Of a stretch of 64,000 nt of DNA, positions 32,730 through 41,694 are shown piece by piece; positions within the stretch are counted from its first letter, which is position 1; every line of letters starts with the position of its first letter. The notes beneath the pieces are model-generated. The model saw nothing but the letters and a program-made list of their open reading frames with translations, searched no databases and was not told the origin of the DNA. Made by a program: the position numbers and the translations under genes. The stretch is from positions 372,001 through 436,000 of the forward strand of contig NZ_JAGMTU010000003.1 of assembly GCF_023703415.1 (NCBI RefSeq), in the 5' to 3' direction. The stretch comes from Microbacterium sp. USTB-Y. GTDB taxonomy: Bacteria > Actinomycetota > Actinomycetes > Actinomycetales > Microbacteriaceae.

Positions 32730-34043
32730 TCAGGCGTCGGCACCCTCTGCGGGAGCCGCCGTAGCCTCGTCCGCGGCGACGTCCTCGGAAGCCGCGGCCG
32801 CGGATCCGGATCTCTCGCTGCCGAGCGCGCCGTCGGGGCGGATGAGCTCGCGCACCTCGGCCATGAAGCTGGTGAGCTGCTGCTGCTGCCAGCGCAGCTG
32901 GCGGGCGCGGTCGTCGGCGTCGCGCACGACGTTCGCCGTGTGCGCGGTGACCATGTCGACGATCTTCTGCGACTTGGTGCGGGCGCGGTCGAGCGTCTCG
33001 CGGGCGCGCACCTGCGCCTCGGCCTCGATCGCGTTCGCCTGCGACCGCATCAGCCGCTCGTAGTCGTCGGCCTTGCCCGAGATCCGCTCGGCGTGCGCGA
33101 GCGAGGCGGCGACCTGCTCGTTCGCGTCGACGGTGATGCGCTCCGCATGGGCGACGGCCTGGTTGTGCAGCACCAGGAACTCCTGCTGCGCGTCGTCCTG
33201 ACGGCGGGTGAGGGACTCCTCCATCTCGAGCACGCGCGCGTTCATCTCGCGCACCTCGCGCTCGGCGGCGACCCGCAGATCGGTGGTCTCGCGGGTGACC
33301 ATGGCGCGCAGCGCCGCGGCGCCCTTCTCGGCCTCGGTGCGAATGGAGTGCGCCTCCTGCTCGGCGTGGTTCACCTTCTCGGCGGCGTGCGCGGCCTCGC
33401 GCTCGACCTGCGCGGTGTGCGCGGTGAACTCGGTCTCCATCTTCAGGCGCACCTGGTCGGCGTCGCGTTCGGCCTGCGCGGTGATGCGCGCGACGTCGGC
33501 ATCGAGCTCGGCGCGCTTGGCCGCGGCCTCGTCGCGGGCCGCCTCGAGCAGGCGCTCGGCCTGCACCGCGGCGTTCTGGATGAGGACGCTGGCCTGCTCC
33601 TCGGCCACGCGCAGCACGGTCTCGAACTGCGAGCGCGAGGTCGCCTCGTCGATGTCCTCCTGGGATCCCGCGAGCGCCGTGCTCAGCGACTGGATCTGCT
33701 GAGCCGACTCGGCGATCTTCGCGTTCGCGGCGGCCAGGTCGGCCTCGAGCTTCGCCGAGCGCTCCTCGTGCGCCGCCGTGGCCTTCTCGAGCTCGCGGCG
33801 GTGCTTCTCGGACGCCTTGTCCAGCTCGCCGCGGAGGTGGGCGTCGGTCTTGGCGCTCGAGTCGGTCGCGCGGCGCAGCTCTTCCGTCAGGGCGGTGAGG
33901 TGGGCGTCGACCTCGGCCTTGTCATAGCCGCGGAAGCCGATCGTGAAGGCGTGCTGGCTCGACGGGGTCTCCAGGAGCTGATCGAAGAAGTCGCCCTGCG
34001 GCGCCTGCTCCTCGGATGCACGGTTCTCGGTTGCCTCGGCCAC
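32730..34043 (-). CDS. DivIVA-like coiled-coil protein
   Basis: A 437-aa cytoplasmic protein. The N-terminal motif FTIGFRGYDKAEVDAHLTAL is the DivIVA membrane-binding/curvature domain. It is followed by a continuous coiled coil of Ala, Glu and Arg heptads to about residue 385 (for example VRLKMETEFTAHTAQVEREA, EAAHAAEKVNHAEQEAHSIR). The tail is low-complexity Ala/Glu. Such proteins organise the cell pole, growth or chromosome positioning in actinobacteria; it is not the main septal DivIVA (Wag31), which sits near ftsZ. The start is GTG. A TAGGAT box at 34171-34176 may be the promoter. Confidence 0.85.
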   Translation of the reverse strand: MAEATENRASEEQAPQGDFFDQLLETPSSQHAFTIGFRGYDKAEVDAHLTALTEELRRATDSSAKTDAHLRGELDKASEKHRRELEKATAAHEERSAKLEADLAAANAKIAESAQQIQSLSTALAGSQEDIDEATSRSQFETVLRVAEEQASVLIQNAAVQAERLLEAARDEAAAKRAELDADVARITAQAERDADQVRLKMETEFTAHTAQVEREAAHAAEKVNHAEQEAHSIRTEAEKGAAALRAMVTRETTDLRVAAEREVREMNARVLEMEESLTRRQDDAQQEFLVLHNQAVAHAERITVDANEQVAASLAHAERISGKADDYERLMRSQANAIEAEAQVRARETLDRARTKSQKIVDMVTAHTANVVRDADDRARQLRWQQQQLTSFMAEVRELIRPDGALGSERSGSAAAASEDVAADEATAAPAEGADA

Positions 34044-34170
34044 GGCATCGCCTTTCTGTCCATCCCTCCCCCTCCCGGGCAGGGGGGATGCCGGGAGGAT
34101 CGATGCGGAGGGGGAATCGCGTCGTCCAGCGCCCTGGGTGCGGGGGCCGTGATCCGCGCGAGTCCTGACG

Positions 34171-34176
34171 ATCCTA
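34171..34176 (-). promoter_or_regulatory. Possible -10 box of the DivIVA-like gene
   Basis: Minus-strand TAGGAT, about 130 bases before the GTG. The remaining 34044-34322 interval holds no gene that I can see. Confidence 0.3.
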
Positions 34177-34322
34177 ACCCGCGGTCCCCGGTGCCGACAG
34201 GGGGCGGACCCTGAACGGATGACGAGAGATCCCTGTCGGGATCCTCCCCGTGCGTGATGCGGTGATCCGCTCCGGGGACCGCGACGGTCAGGGATCCGAT
34301 GCCGGGCAGGAGAGGGCCGGCC

Positions 34323-34904
34323 TCAGCGGGCGGCCGCCTGTATCCCGGCGATCACGGCCCGGACGGCCGCCTCCCCGCGACGGCGCTGCTCCACGCGGTC
34401 CACACCGACGAGCGGTCCGCGCAGGCACAGCTCGGCGAAGCCGTGCACCGTTGCCCAGCACGCCCAGGCGGCGTCGTCGCGACCGGCCGGCGGCAGCGCC
34501 CCCGCGTCGACCAGGTCGTCGAGTGCCGCGGTCAGCGCCCGGAACGCCGGGGACTGCGCCATCGTCGCGGAGTCGGGCGGGCGGATGCCGAAGAACACCA
34601 CGGCGAACCATCCCGGCTCGTCTAGCGCGAACGCGATGTAGGCCGTGCCGATCCGGTGCAGGCGCTCGGCGGGCGAGAGCCCGGGGGAATCGGTCATCGC
34701 GGCGGCGAGACCCTCCTGGATCGCGGCGGCCGCGGCGCCCACGAGCGCGGCCCGGTCGGCGAAGTGCCGGTAGGCGGCGTTCGGCGACACGCCTGTGCGC
34801 CGGGTGACCTCGCGGATCGTGATCGCGGCGGGTCCGCCCTCGCGGCCCAGGGCGACCGCCGCCTCGACGAGGGCGGTGGCGAGATCGCCGTGGTGATAGG
34901 CCAT
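34323..34904 (-). CDS. TetR-family repressor (WHG-domain type)
   Basis: A 193-aa regulator beginning MAYHHGDLATALVEAAVALG, with the recognition region ITIREVTRRTGVSPNAAYRHFADRAAL, a typical TetR domain. The C-terminal half (FALDEPGWFAVVFFG, AWACWATVHGFAELCLRGPL) fits the WHG effector domain. AGGAG precedes the ATG at 34904; the longer frame upstream covers the operator region and is not protein-like. It is divergent from a DUF899 gene, and two 20-base direct repeats lie between them, so it probably represses that gene and itself. Confidence 0.9.
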   Translation of the reverse strand: MAYHHGDLATALVEAAVALGREGGPAAITIREVTRRTGVSPNAAYRHFADRAALVGAAAAAIQEGLAAAMTDSPGLSPAERLHRIGTAYIAFALDEPGWFAVVFFGIRPPDSATMAQSPAFRALTAALDDLVDAGALPPAGRDDAAWACWATVHGFAELCLRGPLVGVDRVEQRRRGEAAVRAVIAGIQAAAR

Positions 34905-34939
34905 CGGATAGCTCCTGCCCCCTTGAGGTGTCGCCACCT

Positions 34940-34983
34940 GATGTGTACGGTGTGAACATAGCAGATGTGGACGCCGTGAACAT
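34940..34983. promoter_or_regulatory. Two 20-base direct repeats, candidate TetR operators
   Basis: GATGTGTACGGTGTGAACAT (34940-34959) and GATGTGGACGCCGTGAACAT (34964-34983), 16 of 20 identical, 24 bases apart. Each contains ATGT and ACAT arms. They fill the gap between the divergent TetR and DUF899 genes. Confidence 0.6.
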
Positions 34984-35022
34984 CGGCGCCCGAGAGCACG
35001 CCGCAGACCATCGGAGGATGTC

Positions 35023-35709
35023 ATGACCGCTCTGCCCCCTGTCGTCGACGAGCAGACCTGGCGCGAGGAGCTCGCGAGACTCCGAATACGGGAGAAGGCC
35101 GCGACCCGCGAACAGGATGCGATCGCCGCCGCGCGCCGCCGCCTGCCGGCCGTGAAGCTCCCCGCCTACACGCTGATCGCCGAGGACGGCAGCCGGGTGA
35201 GCCTCGCCGACGTGTTCGACGGGAAGAGCCAGCTCGTCACCTATCACCACATGTGGACCGACGGTGCGTCCTGGCAGTGCGGAGGGTGCACCGGCCTCAC
35301 CTCGCAATGGACCCGCACCGGGCACATCGAGGCGCAGGACGCACGCCTCGTGATCGTGACGAACGGCCCGATGGACGAGGTCCTCGCGTACAAGAAGCGC
35401 GTCGGGAACCGGCTGACGTGGTACTCCTCGTCCGAGTCCTCCTTCGGCGCCGACATGGACGCCGGCCCCGGAGAGGGGTTCGGCTTCAACGTGTTCCTCC
35501 GCGACGGCGACGACGTCTACCGCACCTGGCACACCGACGGTCGTGGCGCCGAGCGCTTCAGCGTCGCGTTCGCCGTCTCCGACGTGCTCCCCTACGGCCG
35601 GCAGGAGGAGTGGCAGGACGTGCCGGAGGGCTGGCCGCAGGATCCGACGTACTCGCGCTGGGTGAGCTCCCAGGACGTCGCGGCGCAGTACGGCGATCCG
35701 GTCGCCTGA
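35023..35709 (+). CDS. DUF899 thioredoxin-like protein
   Basis: A 228-aa cytoplasmic protein of the DUF899 family. Hallmarks are REKAATREQDAIAAARRRLP at the N-terminus, LADVFDGKSQLVTYHHMW, the cysteine motif CGGCTGLT, and FNVFLRDGDDVYRTWHTDGRG. The fold is thioredoxin-like, and the CxxC-type motif suggests a redox role, although the biochemistry of the family is poorly known. The ATG at 35023 follows GGAGG. It is divergent from a TetR gene, its probable repressor. DUF899 genes are often single and drug- or stress-inducible. Confidence 0.88.
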   Translation: MTALPPVVDEQTWREELARLRIREKAATREQDAIAAARRRLPAVKLPAYTLIAEDGSRVSLADVFDGKSQLVTYHHMWTDGASWQCGGCTGLTSQWTRTGHIEAQDARLVIVTNGPMDEVLAYKKRVGNRLTWYSSSESSFGADMDAGPGEGFGFNVFLRDGDDVYRTWHTDGRGAERFSVAFAVSDVLPYGRQEEWQDVPEGWPQDPTYSRWVSSQDVAAQYGDPVA

Positions 35710-35772
35710 CGGAGGGCGGCGGGTCGGGCTCTCCGCGCTCGGCGAGCTCGGCGACCGGCGGTGCTTCCCGCC

Positions 35773-36666
35773 TCAGCCGGCCCGCCGCACCCGGTCGCGC
35801 GCGCGCTGCACCAGCCAGCACACCACGTAGATCCCGAACGAGATCGTCGTGATGTAGGGGCTCACCGGCAGCGTGCCGGCCAGGGCGAGCAGGATGCCGC
35901 CGACCGCCGAGACGAAGCCGAACAGCGCGGCGAGCAGCGGCACCCGCAGCGGCCCCGCCGTGACGCGCATCGCGGCGGCTGCGGGCGTCACCAGCAGCGC
36001 CATCACGAGCAGCGCGCCGATGATGTGCACCGCCACCGCGACGATCAGCCCGAGCAGCACCATGAACACGAGACCGATGGTGCGGGTGGGCACGCCGCGC
36101 GCCTCGGCCGACACCGGGTCGAGCGAGTCGAACCGCAGCGGGTTCCAGACGAGCACGAGCGCCACGAGGACCGCCGCGCTGATCCCGATCAGCCAGCCCA
36201 GATCGGGTGAGGAGACGGACACGATCTGCCCGGTGAGCAGGCTGAACCGGTTCGCGCTGCGCCCGTCGTAGAGCGACAGGAACAGGATCCCGAGGCCGAG
36301 GCCGAACGGCATGAGCACGCCGACGATCGAGTTGCGCTCCCTGGCGCGCGCGCCGAGCAGGCCGATCAGGATCGCCGCCACGAGCGCGCCGCCGATCGAG
36401 CCGGCCACGACGCTGCCCCCGAACAGCAGGGCGGCCGCGGCTCCGGCGAACGACAGCTCGCTCACGCCGTGCACGGCGAAGGCGAGGTCGCGCTGCATCA
36501 CGAATACGCCCACGAGGCCCCCGACGATGCCGAGCACGGCGCCGGCGATGATCGAGTTCGCCAGCAGCGCGACGAGCTCGACGTAGTCGGCGAACGAGAA
36601 GATGTCGCCCCAGTTCACGGCGGGAACGGGACCCGCGGCGGTCAGCAGGCCGAGCACGGCGCTCAT
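35773..36666 (-). CDS. znuB: Zinc/manganese ABC transporter permease
   Basis: A 297-aa ABC-3 family permease with about eight membrane helices (for example SIIAGAVLGIVGGLVGVFVM and ILIGLLGARARERNSIVGVL). The conserved cytoplasmic stretch FAVHGVSELSFAGAA contacts the ATPase, and RGVPTRTIGLVFMVLLGLIV and VGALLVMALLVTPAAAA-like HIIGALLVMALLVTPA complete the family pattern. The ATG overlaps the ATPase stop as ATGA. It is the last gene of znuA-znuC-znuB. Zinc is inferred from the Zur-type box upstream of znuA. Confidence 0.9.
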   Translation of the reverse strand: MSAVLGLLTAAGPVPAVNWGDIFSFADYVELVALLANSIIAGAVLGIVGGLVGVFVMQRDLAFAVHGVSELSFAGAAAALLFGGSVVAGSIGGALVAAILIGLLGARARERNSIVGVLMPFGLGLGILFLSLYDGRSANRFSLLTGQIVSVSSPDLGWLIGISAAVLVALVLVWNPLRFDSLDPVSAEARGVPTRTIGLVFMVLLGLIVAVAVHIIGALLVMALLVTPAAAAMRVTAGPLRVPLLAALFGFVSAVGGILLALAGTLPVSPYITTISFGIYVVCWLVQRARDRVRRAG

Positions 36667-37508
36667 GCGGCGCCCTCGTGGTCGTGGTCGTGGTGCGGCT
36701 CGACATCGGGCACGCCGACGACGATGAGGCGGTCGCCGGCGCGCAGCACGAACACCGGCGCCCCGTAGAGGTCGGTGAGCACGCGGGTCTGCAGCACCTC
36801 GTCGGGCGTGCCGAGCATGAACCGGCCGCCGGCGATGTAGAGGATGCGGTCGACGCGGCCCAGGATCGGGTTGATGTCGTGGGTGACGAACAGCACGGCC
36901 GCGCCGTGCGCACGCCGCTGGCGGTCGATGATCTCGGTGACGCCCTGCTGGTTGGCGAGATCGAGGTTCGACAGCGGCTCGTCGCAGAGCAGCAGCGCCG
37001 GGCGGTCCATGAGCGCCTGGCCGACGCGCAGCCGCTGCTGCTCGCCGCCGGAGAGCGCGCCGACCCGGCGGTCGCCGTAGTGCGCGGCGCCGACCTCCGC
37101 GAGCATCTCGTCCACGCGCTCGCGGTCGCCCCGGCGCGGCACCGGCAGTCCGAACCGGCGGCCCTGCAGCCCGAGCGCGATCACGTCGCGGGCCCGCATC
37201 GCGGTGTCGGGCGGGTAGGGGCGCTGCTGGGGGATGTAGCCGATCCGGGGGTTGCCGCGGGTGGCGGGGACCCCGGCGACCCGGATCTCCCCCGCGCTCA
37301 GATCCTGCAGCCCGAGGATGCTGCGCAGCAGCGTGGTCTTGCCGGATCCCGACGGGCCCAGCACCGCGATGAACTCGCCGGGCCGCACATCGAGGTCGAG
37401 CCCCGACCACAGCTCACGGTCGCCGCGGCCCTGCGGGCGGTGCAGCGCGGCGCCGCGGATCTGCAGCACCGTCGCGGCGGCCGCCGAGGCGTCCGCGGGC
37501 GCGGTCAT
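36663..37508 (-). CDS. znuC: Zinc/manganese ABC transporter ATPase
   Basis: A 281-aa ATP-binding subunit. Walker A is LGPSGSGKTTLL, the Q-loop lies in IGYIPQQRPYPP, the signature is ALSGGEQQRLRVGQAL, Walker B is ALLLCDEPLSNLD and the H-loop is VLFVTHDINPI. The C-terminus is histidine-rich (EPHHDHDHEG), consistent with binding zinc. The ATG at 37508 overlaps the znuA stop as ATGA; the frame upstream lies inside znuA. It energises uptake through the ZnuB-like permease encoded next. Confidence 0.93.
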   Translation of the reverse strand: MTAPADASAAAATVLQIRGAALHRPQGRGDRELWSGLDLDVRPGEFIAVLGPSGSGKTTLLRSILGLQDLSAGEIRVAGVPATRGNPRIGYIPQQRPYPPDTAMRARDVIALGLQGRRFGLPVPRRGDRERVDEMLAEVGAAHYGDRRVGALSGGEQQRLRVGQALMDRPALLLCDEPLSNLDLANQQGVTEIIDRQRRAHGAAVLFVTHDINPILGRVDRILYIAGGRFMLGTPDEVLQTRVLTDLYGAPVFVLRAGDRLIVVGVPDVEPHHDHDHEGAA

Positions 37509-38398
37509 GCTCCGACGGCAGCGGCGAGGGAGGCGATCGCTGCATGCATCCATTCAGCGTACGCGGTGCCCTTCGGAAGGATCTCCGTGAAGGTCACCAC
37601 CGGGATCCCCGCCGCCTTCGCCTCCTGCTCGACGCGCTGCGTCTCGGATCCACCGGCCTGGCTGTTGGCGAGCACGGCCTTCACCTCGCCGCTCTTGACG
37701 ACGTTCACGGCCGCGAGCAGCGTCGCGGGGGCGACGTCATGGCCCTCCTCGACCGCGCTCGCGAAGCCCTCGGGCGCCTTGTCGACCAGACCCGCCGCGT
37801 CGGCGAGGTAGCCGGGCACGGGCTCGGTGATGAACACGCCCGCCCCGGGGGCCTTCGCCTTGATGGCGGCGAGCTCGCCCTCCGCCCGGGTGAGGTCCGC
37901 AGTGAGGGCCGCAGCGCCCTTCGCGAACTGCTCCTTGCCGGCGGGGTCGGCCTTCGTCAGCGCGCTCTCGACCTGGCCGACCACGGTGATCATGGTCGTC
38001 GGGTCGAACCACACGTGCTCGTTGAACCCCTCCTGATCGTGACCGGGGTGCGCGTCGGCGGCCGTGACCACCGTCGCCTTCGATCCGTCGAGCAGGTCCT
38101 TCATGAACGGGTCGTAGCCGCCGCCGTTCTCGATGACCAGCGCGGCGCCGCGCACGGCCAGGCGGTCGCGTGCGGTTGCCTCGTACTCATGCGGATCCTT
38201 CGAGAGCGAGTCGATAATGCTCGTGACCTGCACCCGGTCGCCGCCGATCTCCGTGGCGATGCTGCCGTAGACGTTGGTCGTCGCGACGACGTCGATCTTC
38301 CCCCCGCTGTCCGCGCCGCTTCCCGTGGTCTCGGAGCATCCCGCCAGAGCGAGGATCGAGGCGGCGGCGAGGGCGAGGGCGACGAGGGGCTTCTGCAT
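37505..38398 (-). CDS. znuA: Zinc ABC transporter substrate-binding lipoprotein
   Basis: A 297-aa cluster A-I solute-binding protein. The lipobox is ILALAGC (cysteine about residue 21). Metal ligands fit the family: the first histidine in SLSKDPHEYEATARD, others in HPGHDQEGFNEHVWFDP, and an acidic site in a late loop. The short His/Asp loop (AHPGHDQEG) before NEHVWFD resembles that of zinc- rather than manganese-specific members. It is first in the znu operon. A Zur-like box overlaps its promoter, and the message has only a few leader bases. Confidence 0.92.
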   Translation of the reverse strand: MQKPLVALALAAASILALAGCSETTGSGADSGGKIDVVATTNVYGSIATEIGGDRVQVTSIIDSLSKDPHEYEATARDRLAVRGAALVIENGGGYDPFMKDLLDGSKATVVTAADAHPGHDQEGFNEHVWFDPTTMITVVGQVESALTKADPAGKEQFAKGAAALTADLTRAEGELAAIKAKAPGAGVFITEPVPGYLADAAGLVDKAPEGFASAVEEGHDVAPATLLAAVNVVKSGEVKAVLANSQAGGSETQRVEQEAKAAGIPVVTFTEILPKGTAYAEWMHAAIASLAAAVGA

Positions 38399-38410
38399 GA
38401 CCTCGACACT

Positions 38411-38416
38411 ACGTTA
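38411..38416 (-). promoter_or_regulatory. -10 box of znuA
   Basis: Minus-strand TAACGT, giving a start site about 5 bases before the ATG at 38398. It lies immediately next to the Zur-type box. Confidence 0.45.
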
Positions 38417-38418
38417 AA

Positions 38419-38433
38419 TGAGAATCATTATCA
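38419..38433. promoter_or_regulatory. Zur-type operator upstream of znuA
   Basis: TGAGAATCATTATCA, a 7-1-7 near-palindrome close to known actinobacterial Zur and general Fur-family boxes. It touches the znuA -10, so bound Zur would block transcription. It is one of the few AT-rich spots in the window. Confidence 0.75.
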
Positions 38434-38495
38434 AAACGGACCCGCATCCGCCGTGACGGATCGATTCCGCCCGTACCGCCGGAACCGTCGCGAGG

Positions 38496-39425
38496 TTACT
38501 TGCCCATGCCGAGCGTGAGCCCTTCGGTCAGGCGACGCCCGAGCCACAGATAGATGGCGAGCATCGGCAGCACCACGATGCACAGTCCGGCGAACAGTCC
38601 TCCCCAGTCGGCGCCCGAGTACGTCTGCTGCTGGATGAACGAGATCAGCGCCACCGGCAGGGTGTACTTGTCCGTCGACTGCAGCAATGTCAGCGCGAGC
38701 AGCGTCTCGTTCCAGTGCGAGATGACCTGCAGCACGAACGCGGTCAGGATGCCGCCCTTCGCGAGCGGCAGCGTGATCCGCCAGAACGTCCCGAACGCGG
38801 AGGCGCCGTCCAGCGCCGCGGCCTCCTCGAGCTCCTGGGGCAGCGAACGGAAGAACGCGATGAGCAGGAACACCGTGAACGGCATCGAGACGCCGACGTA
38901 GACGATGTTGAGGCCGACCAGGCTGTCGGTGAGGTACACCTCGTTGAGCATCACGAACAGCGGGATCAGGATCACCTGGACCGGGATCCCCAGCCCGAGC
39001 ACGAAGTACATCGTGAGCGCGTTCGTGAACCGGTTCTCCACCCGGCCCAGGTAGTAGGCGGCGGGCGCCGCGATCGCGACCGTCACGAACGAGGAGACCA
39101 GCGTCGTGCTCACGCTGTTGAGCGTCGCGGTGGCGAAATCGCCCGCGGTCCAGGCGGTCACGAAGTTCACCGGATCGAGCGAGGTGGGCAGCCCCCACGG
39201 ATCGCTCAGGATCGAGCGCGTGTCACGGAACGCCTGGATCACCATCCAGATCATCCAGGCGATGTTCAGCGCGACGAAGGCCCACAGCAACACCAGCCCG
39301 ATCCCGCGCAGCACGCTGCGCTCGCGGCCGATGGCGGCGCCCCGGCGGCGGCGCGGCCGGTCGGACCGACCGGTCACGACCGTGCGGGTGCTGGTGTCCT
39401 CCCGGAGCATCTCAGCAGTGGTCAT
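38496..39425 (-). CDS. Carbohydrate ABC transporter permease (MalG type)
   Basis: A 309-aa inner-membrane permease of the MalG/CUT1 class with six helices, the first preceded by a basic N-terminus (RSDRPRRRRGAA). The EAA loop is ELEEAAALDGASAFGTFWRI, which contacts the ATPase, and the C-terminus ends in RRLTEGLTLGMGK. It follows the MalF-type gene after eight bases. There is no ATPase gene in the operon; CUT1 systems of actinobacteria often share one MsiK-type ATPase encoded elsewhere. The neighbouring lyase and sulfatases suggest oligosaccharides from a sulfated polysaccharide. Confidence 0.92.
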   Translation of the reverse strand: MTTAEMLREDTSTRTVVTGRSDRPRRRRGAAIGRERSVLRGIGLVLLWAFVALNIAWMIWMVIQAFRDTRSILSDPWGLPTSLDPVNFVTAWTAGDFATATLNSVSTTLVSSFVTVAIAAPAAYYLGRVENRFTNALTMYFVLGLGIPVQVILIPLFVMLNEVYLTDSLVGLNIVYVGVSMPFTVFLLIAFFRSLPQELEEAAALDGASAFGTFWRITLPLAKGGILTAFVLQVISHWNETLLALTLLQSTDKYTLPVALISFIQQQTYSGADWGGLFAGLCIVVLPMLAIYLWLGRRLTEGLTLGMGK

Positions 39426-39433
39426 CAGGACTC

Positions 39434-40396
39434 CTAGATCTCGATCGCGTCGCGCCTCATCACGCGGCGCAGCAGGACGACGAGCACCGACACCAGGGCG
39501 AGCGACAGGATCGCGCTGGCACTGGCCATGCCGTATGCGGGGATGGACTCTCCGGAGAACGCCGTCACGTAGGTGTAGACGGCCGTGCTCCAGGTGCGTG
39601 TGGGCGGGATGCCCTGACCGGTCGAACCTCCGAAGATCCAGATGATCTCGAAGATCTTCACCGAGGAGATCGTCCACAGCACGGCGCAGGTGCCGAACAC
39701 GTCCCAGGTCAGCGGGAGGATCACGTAGCGCAGCCGCTGGAACGCGTTCGCGCCGGCGAGGGCGCAGTCCTCGTAGTAGTAGGGCGGGATCCGGTCGACA
39801 CCCGCCATCAGGATCGTCGTGTAGTAGCCGGTGGTGATCCAGGTGAGCATCACCATGATCAGCGGGAACAGGTTCTCCGTCGCGAGCCAGGCCGGCGGAT
39901 CCGTCACGCCGGCCCAGCCCAGCAGCGTGTTCACGAGACCGCCGGGGTTGAGCACGAAGCCGGCGAGCACGCCGAAGATCATGGCGTTCACGAGGTGCGG
40001 GAAGAAGATCACGGAGCGGGCGATCTTGCGCCCCGCCATGTCCCGCAGCACCAGGGTGAGACCGAACGAGACCACGAAGATCGCCAGGCCGACCACGAAC
40101 AGCAGCAGCAGGGTGTTGCCGAAGGACTGCAGGAACAGCTTGTCGCCGAAGAGCTTGACGTAGTTGCCGAGACCGACGAACTCCATCGGACCGGCTCCGG
40201 CCCATTTGTGGAAGCTGATCCAGATCGCGTAGACGGAGGGGCCGACGAACAGCACCGAGTAGAACAGCAGCGCCGGACCCACGAAGGGGACGAAGAGCTT
40301 CTTGCGGGCCTTGTCGATGGCGTTGCCGCCGGCGCGGGTCGTGCGTCGCGCGACCCGGCCGGCGGCGACCCCGGGCATCGCTGCCGTCTGGGTCAT
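39434..40396 (-). CDS. Carbohydrate ABC transporter permease (MalF type)
   Basis: A 320-aa CUT1 permease with six helices (for example FVPFVGPALLFYSVLFVGPS and TLLLLFVVGLAIFVVSFGLT). The loop YYEDCALAGANAFQRLRYVI is the EAA-type motif, with some drift from the usual E-A-A-x-x-D-G. The P/G-rich FFPHLVNAMIFGVLAGFVL segment fits the family. The ATG overlaps the binding-protein stop as ATGA. Together with the MalG-type gene downstream it forms the channel for the binding protein at 40393. Confidence 0.92.
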   Translation of the reverse strand: MTQTAAMPGVAAGRVARRTTRAGGNAIDKARKKLFVPFVGPALLFYSVLFVGPSVYAIWISFHKWAGAGPMEFVGLGNYVKLFGDKLFLQSFGNTLLLLFVVGLAIFVVSFGLTLVLRDMAGRKIARSVIFFPHLVNAMIFGVLAGFVLNPGGLVNTLLGWAGVTDPPAWLATENLFPLIMVMLTWITTGYYTTILMAGVDRIPPYYYEDCALAGANAFQRLRYVILPLTWDVFGTCAVLWTISSVKIFEIIWIFGGSTGQGIPPTRTWSTAVYTYVTAFSGESIPAYGMASASAILSLALVSVLVVLLRRVMRRDAIEI

Positions 40397-41694
40397 GAGT
40401 TCTGCTTCCAGTAGTCGGCCTGGCCCGAGGTCATGGCGGCGATGAACTCGGTCGCGGAGAGCTTGCCCTGCACGAGCTGGTCGATGGTCGGGTAGAGCAG
40501 CTTCTCGGCGTAGCCCGGGAGGGTGATGCCGTCGTTCTGCACATAGAAGCCGTCGGCCGCGTCGAGGGCCTTCTTCACGGAGTCGACCTCGGGACTGATG
40601 GCGGCATCCGCGCGGATGGGCAGGATCTTCGCGTCCGTGCCGAGCGCGTCCTGGTACTTCTTGCTCAGGAAGAACGAGGCGAACTTCTGCGCGTTCTCGG
40701 CGTTCTTGGCCTTGGCCGGCACCGCGAACCCGATGAAGTCGGCCCGCGAGACCTGCTTGCCGCCGTCGACCGTCGGGAACGGGAACGACGAGTACTGGAA
40801 GCCGCTCGTCGCGTACGACGCCGTCTCGGTCGGGATCCAGGTGCCGTTGTAGAGCAACGCGGCCTTGTTGTCCGCCCAGGCCTGCTGCTGTGCGGGCCAC
40901 TTGCTCGCGTTGTAGCCGGAGATGAAGTAGCCGCCGTCGACGAGCTGCTGCACCATCGTGGCGGCCTCGACGGCGTCGGCGCCTTGCCATGCCTTGCCGG
41001 TCTTGTCCTCGGCGATCTTCTTCATCGCTCCGGGACCGGCGATGTGCACGAGCGCCGACGTGTACCAGTAGGCGTTGTAGCCGGAGACGTCGCCGTCGAT
41101 CGCGAGCGGCACCTCGTTCGCGGCCTTGAGCGTGTCGAGTTCGGCGACGAACGCGTTCCAGTCCTTCGGCGGCGCGGACGCGAGCTCTGGGTGCGTGGCG
41201 GCGTTGAACCAGATCGCGTCGCTGGTGAGCGTGTAGGGCAGCATCCACGGCGCCGTGTCGCCCTCGCGCGTGATGTCAGCATCGGCGAGGTACGCCTTCG
41301 GGACGAGGTCGGAGACCTTCTCGCCGTCCACGTCCGCGCCGTACGCGGCGGTCAGTTCCTTGGCCTGCCCGCTCGTCGCGAGGACCGGGGCCAGTTTGGC
41401 GAACGAACTGTCGATGAGGTCGGGGACGTTGTTGGTGTTGAGCGTCGGGACGACCTTCTTCACGCTGTCGCGACCCTGCCACTGCACGGTGACCTTGATG
41501 CCGGTCTCCTTGGTGAAGTCGGCGATCGCGGAGGCGAGGACCTTCTGCTGCGCCTCCCCCTCCTTCCACATCGACCAGTAGGTGAGCGTGCCCCCCGAGC
41601 CGGACCCGCCGCCCGCACCGGATGCGCATCCGGTGGCGGCGAGTGCGACCGCGCTGATGAGGGCGAGGGCAGAGAGCGTTCGGGTCTTCGCCAT
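40393..41694 (-). CDS. Carbohydrate ABC transporter substrate-binding lipoprotein
   Basis: A 433-aa extracellular binding protein of the SBP_bac_1 family. The signal ends in a lipobox, LAATGC (cysteine about residue 23). The mature chain starts with a Gly/Ser-rich linker, then LTYWSMWKEGEAQQKVLASA, the usual opening of CUT1 binding proteins. AGGAAG precedes the ATG at 41694. It is first in a three-gene importer operon, divergent from a GntR/LacI hybrid regulator. Its ligand is probably the product of the lyase/sulfatase system nearby, but the sequence alone does not prove this. Confidence 0.92.
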   Translation of the reverse strand: MAKTRTLSALALISAVALAATGCASGAGGGSGSGGTLTYWSMWKEGEAQQKVLASAIADFTKETGIKVTVQWQGRDSVKKVVPTLNTNNVPDLIDSSFAKLAPVLATSGQAKELTAAYGADVDGEKVSDLVPKAYLADADITREGDTAPWMLPYTLTSDAIWFNAATHPELASAPPKDWNAFVAELDTLKAANEVPLAIDGDVSGYNAYWYTSALVHIAGPGAMKKIAEDKTGKAWQGADAVEAATMVQQLVDGGYFISGYNASKWPAQQQAWADNKAALLYNGTWIPTETASYATSGFQYSSFPFPTVDGGKQVSRADFIGFAVPAKAKNAENAQKFASFFLSKKYQDALGTDAKILPIRADAAISPEVDSVKKALDAADGFYVQNDGITLPGYAEKLLYPTIDQLVQGKLSATEFIAAMTSGQADYWKQNS

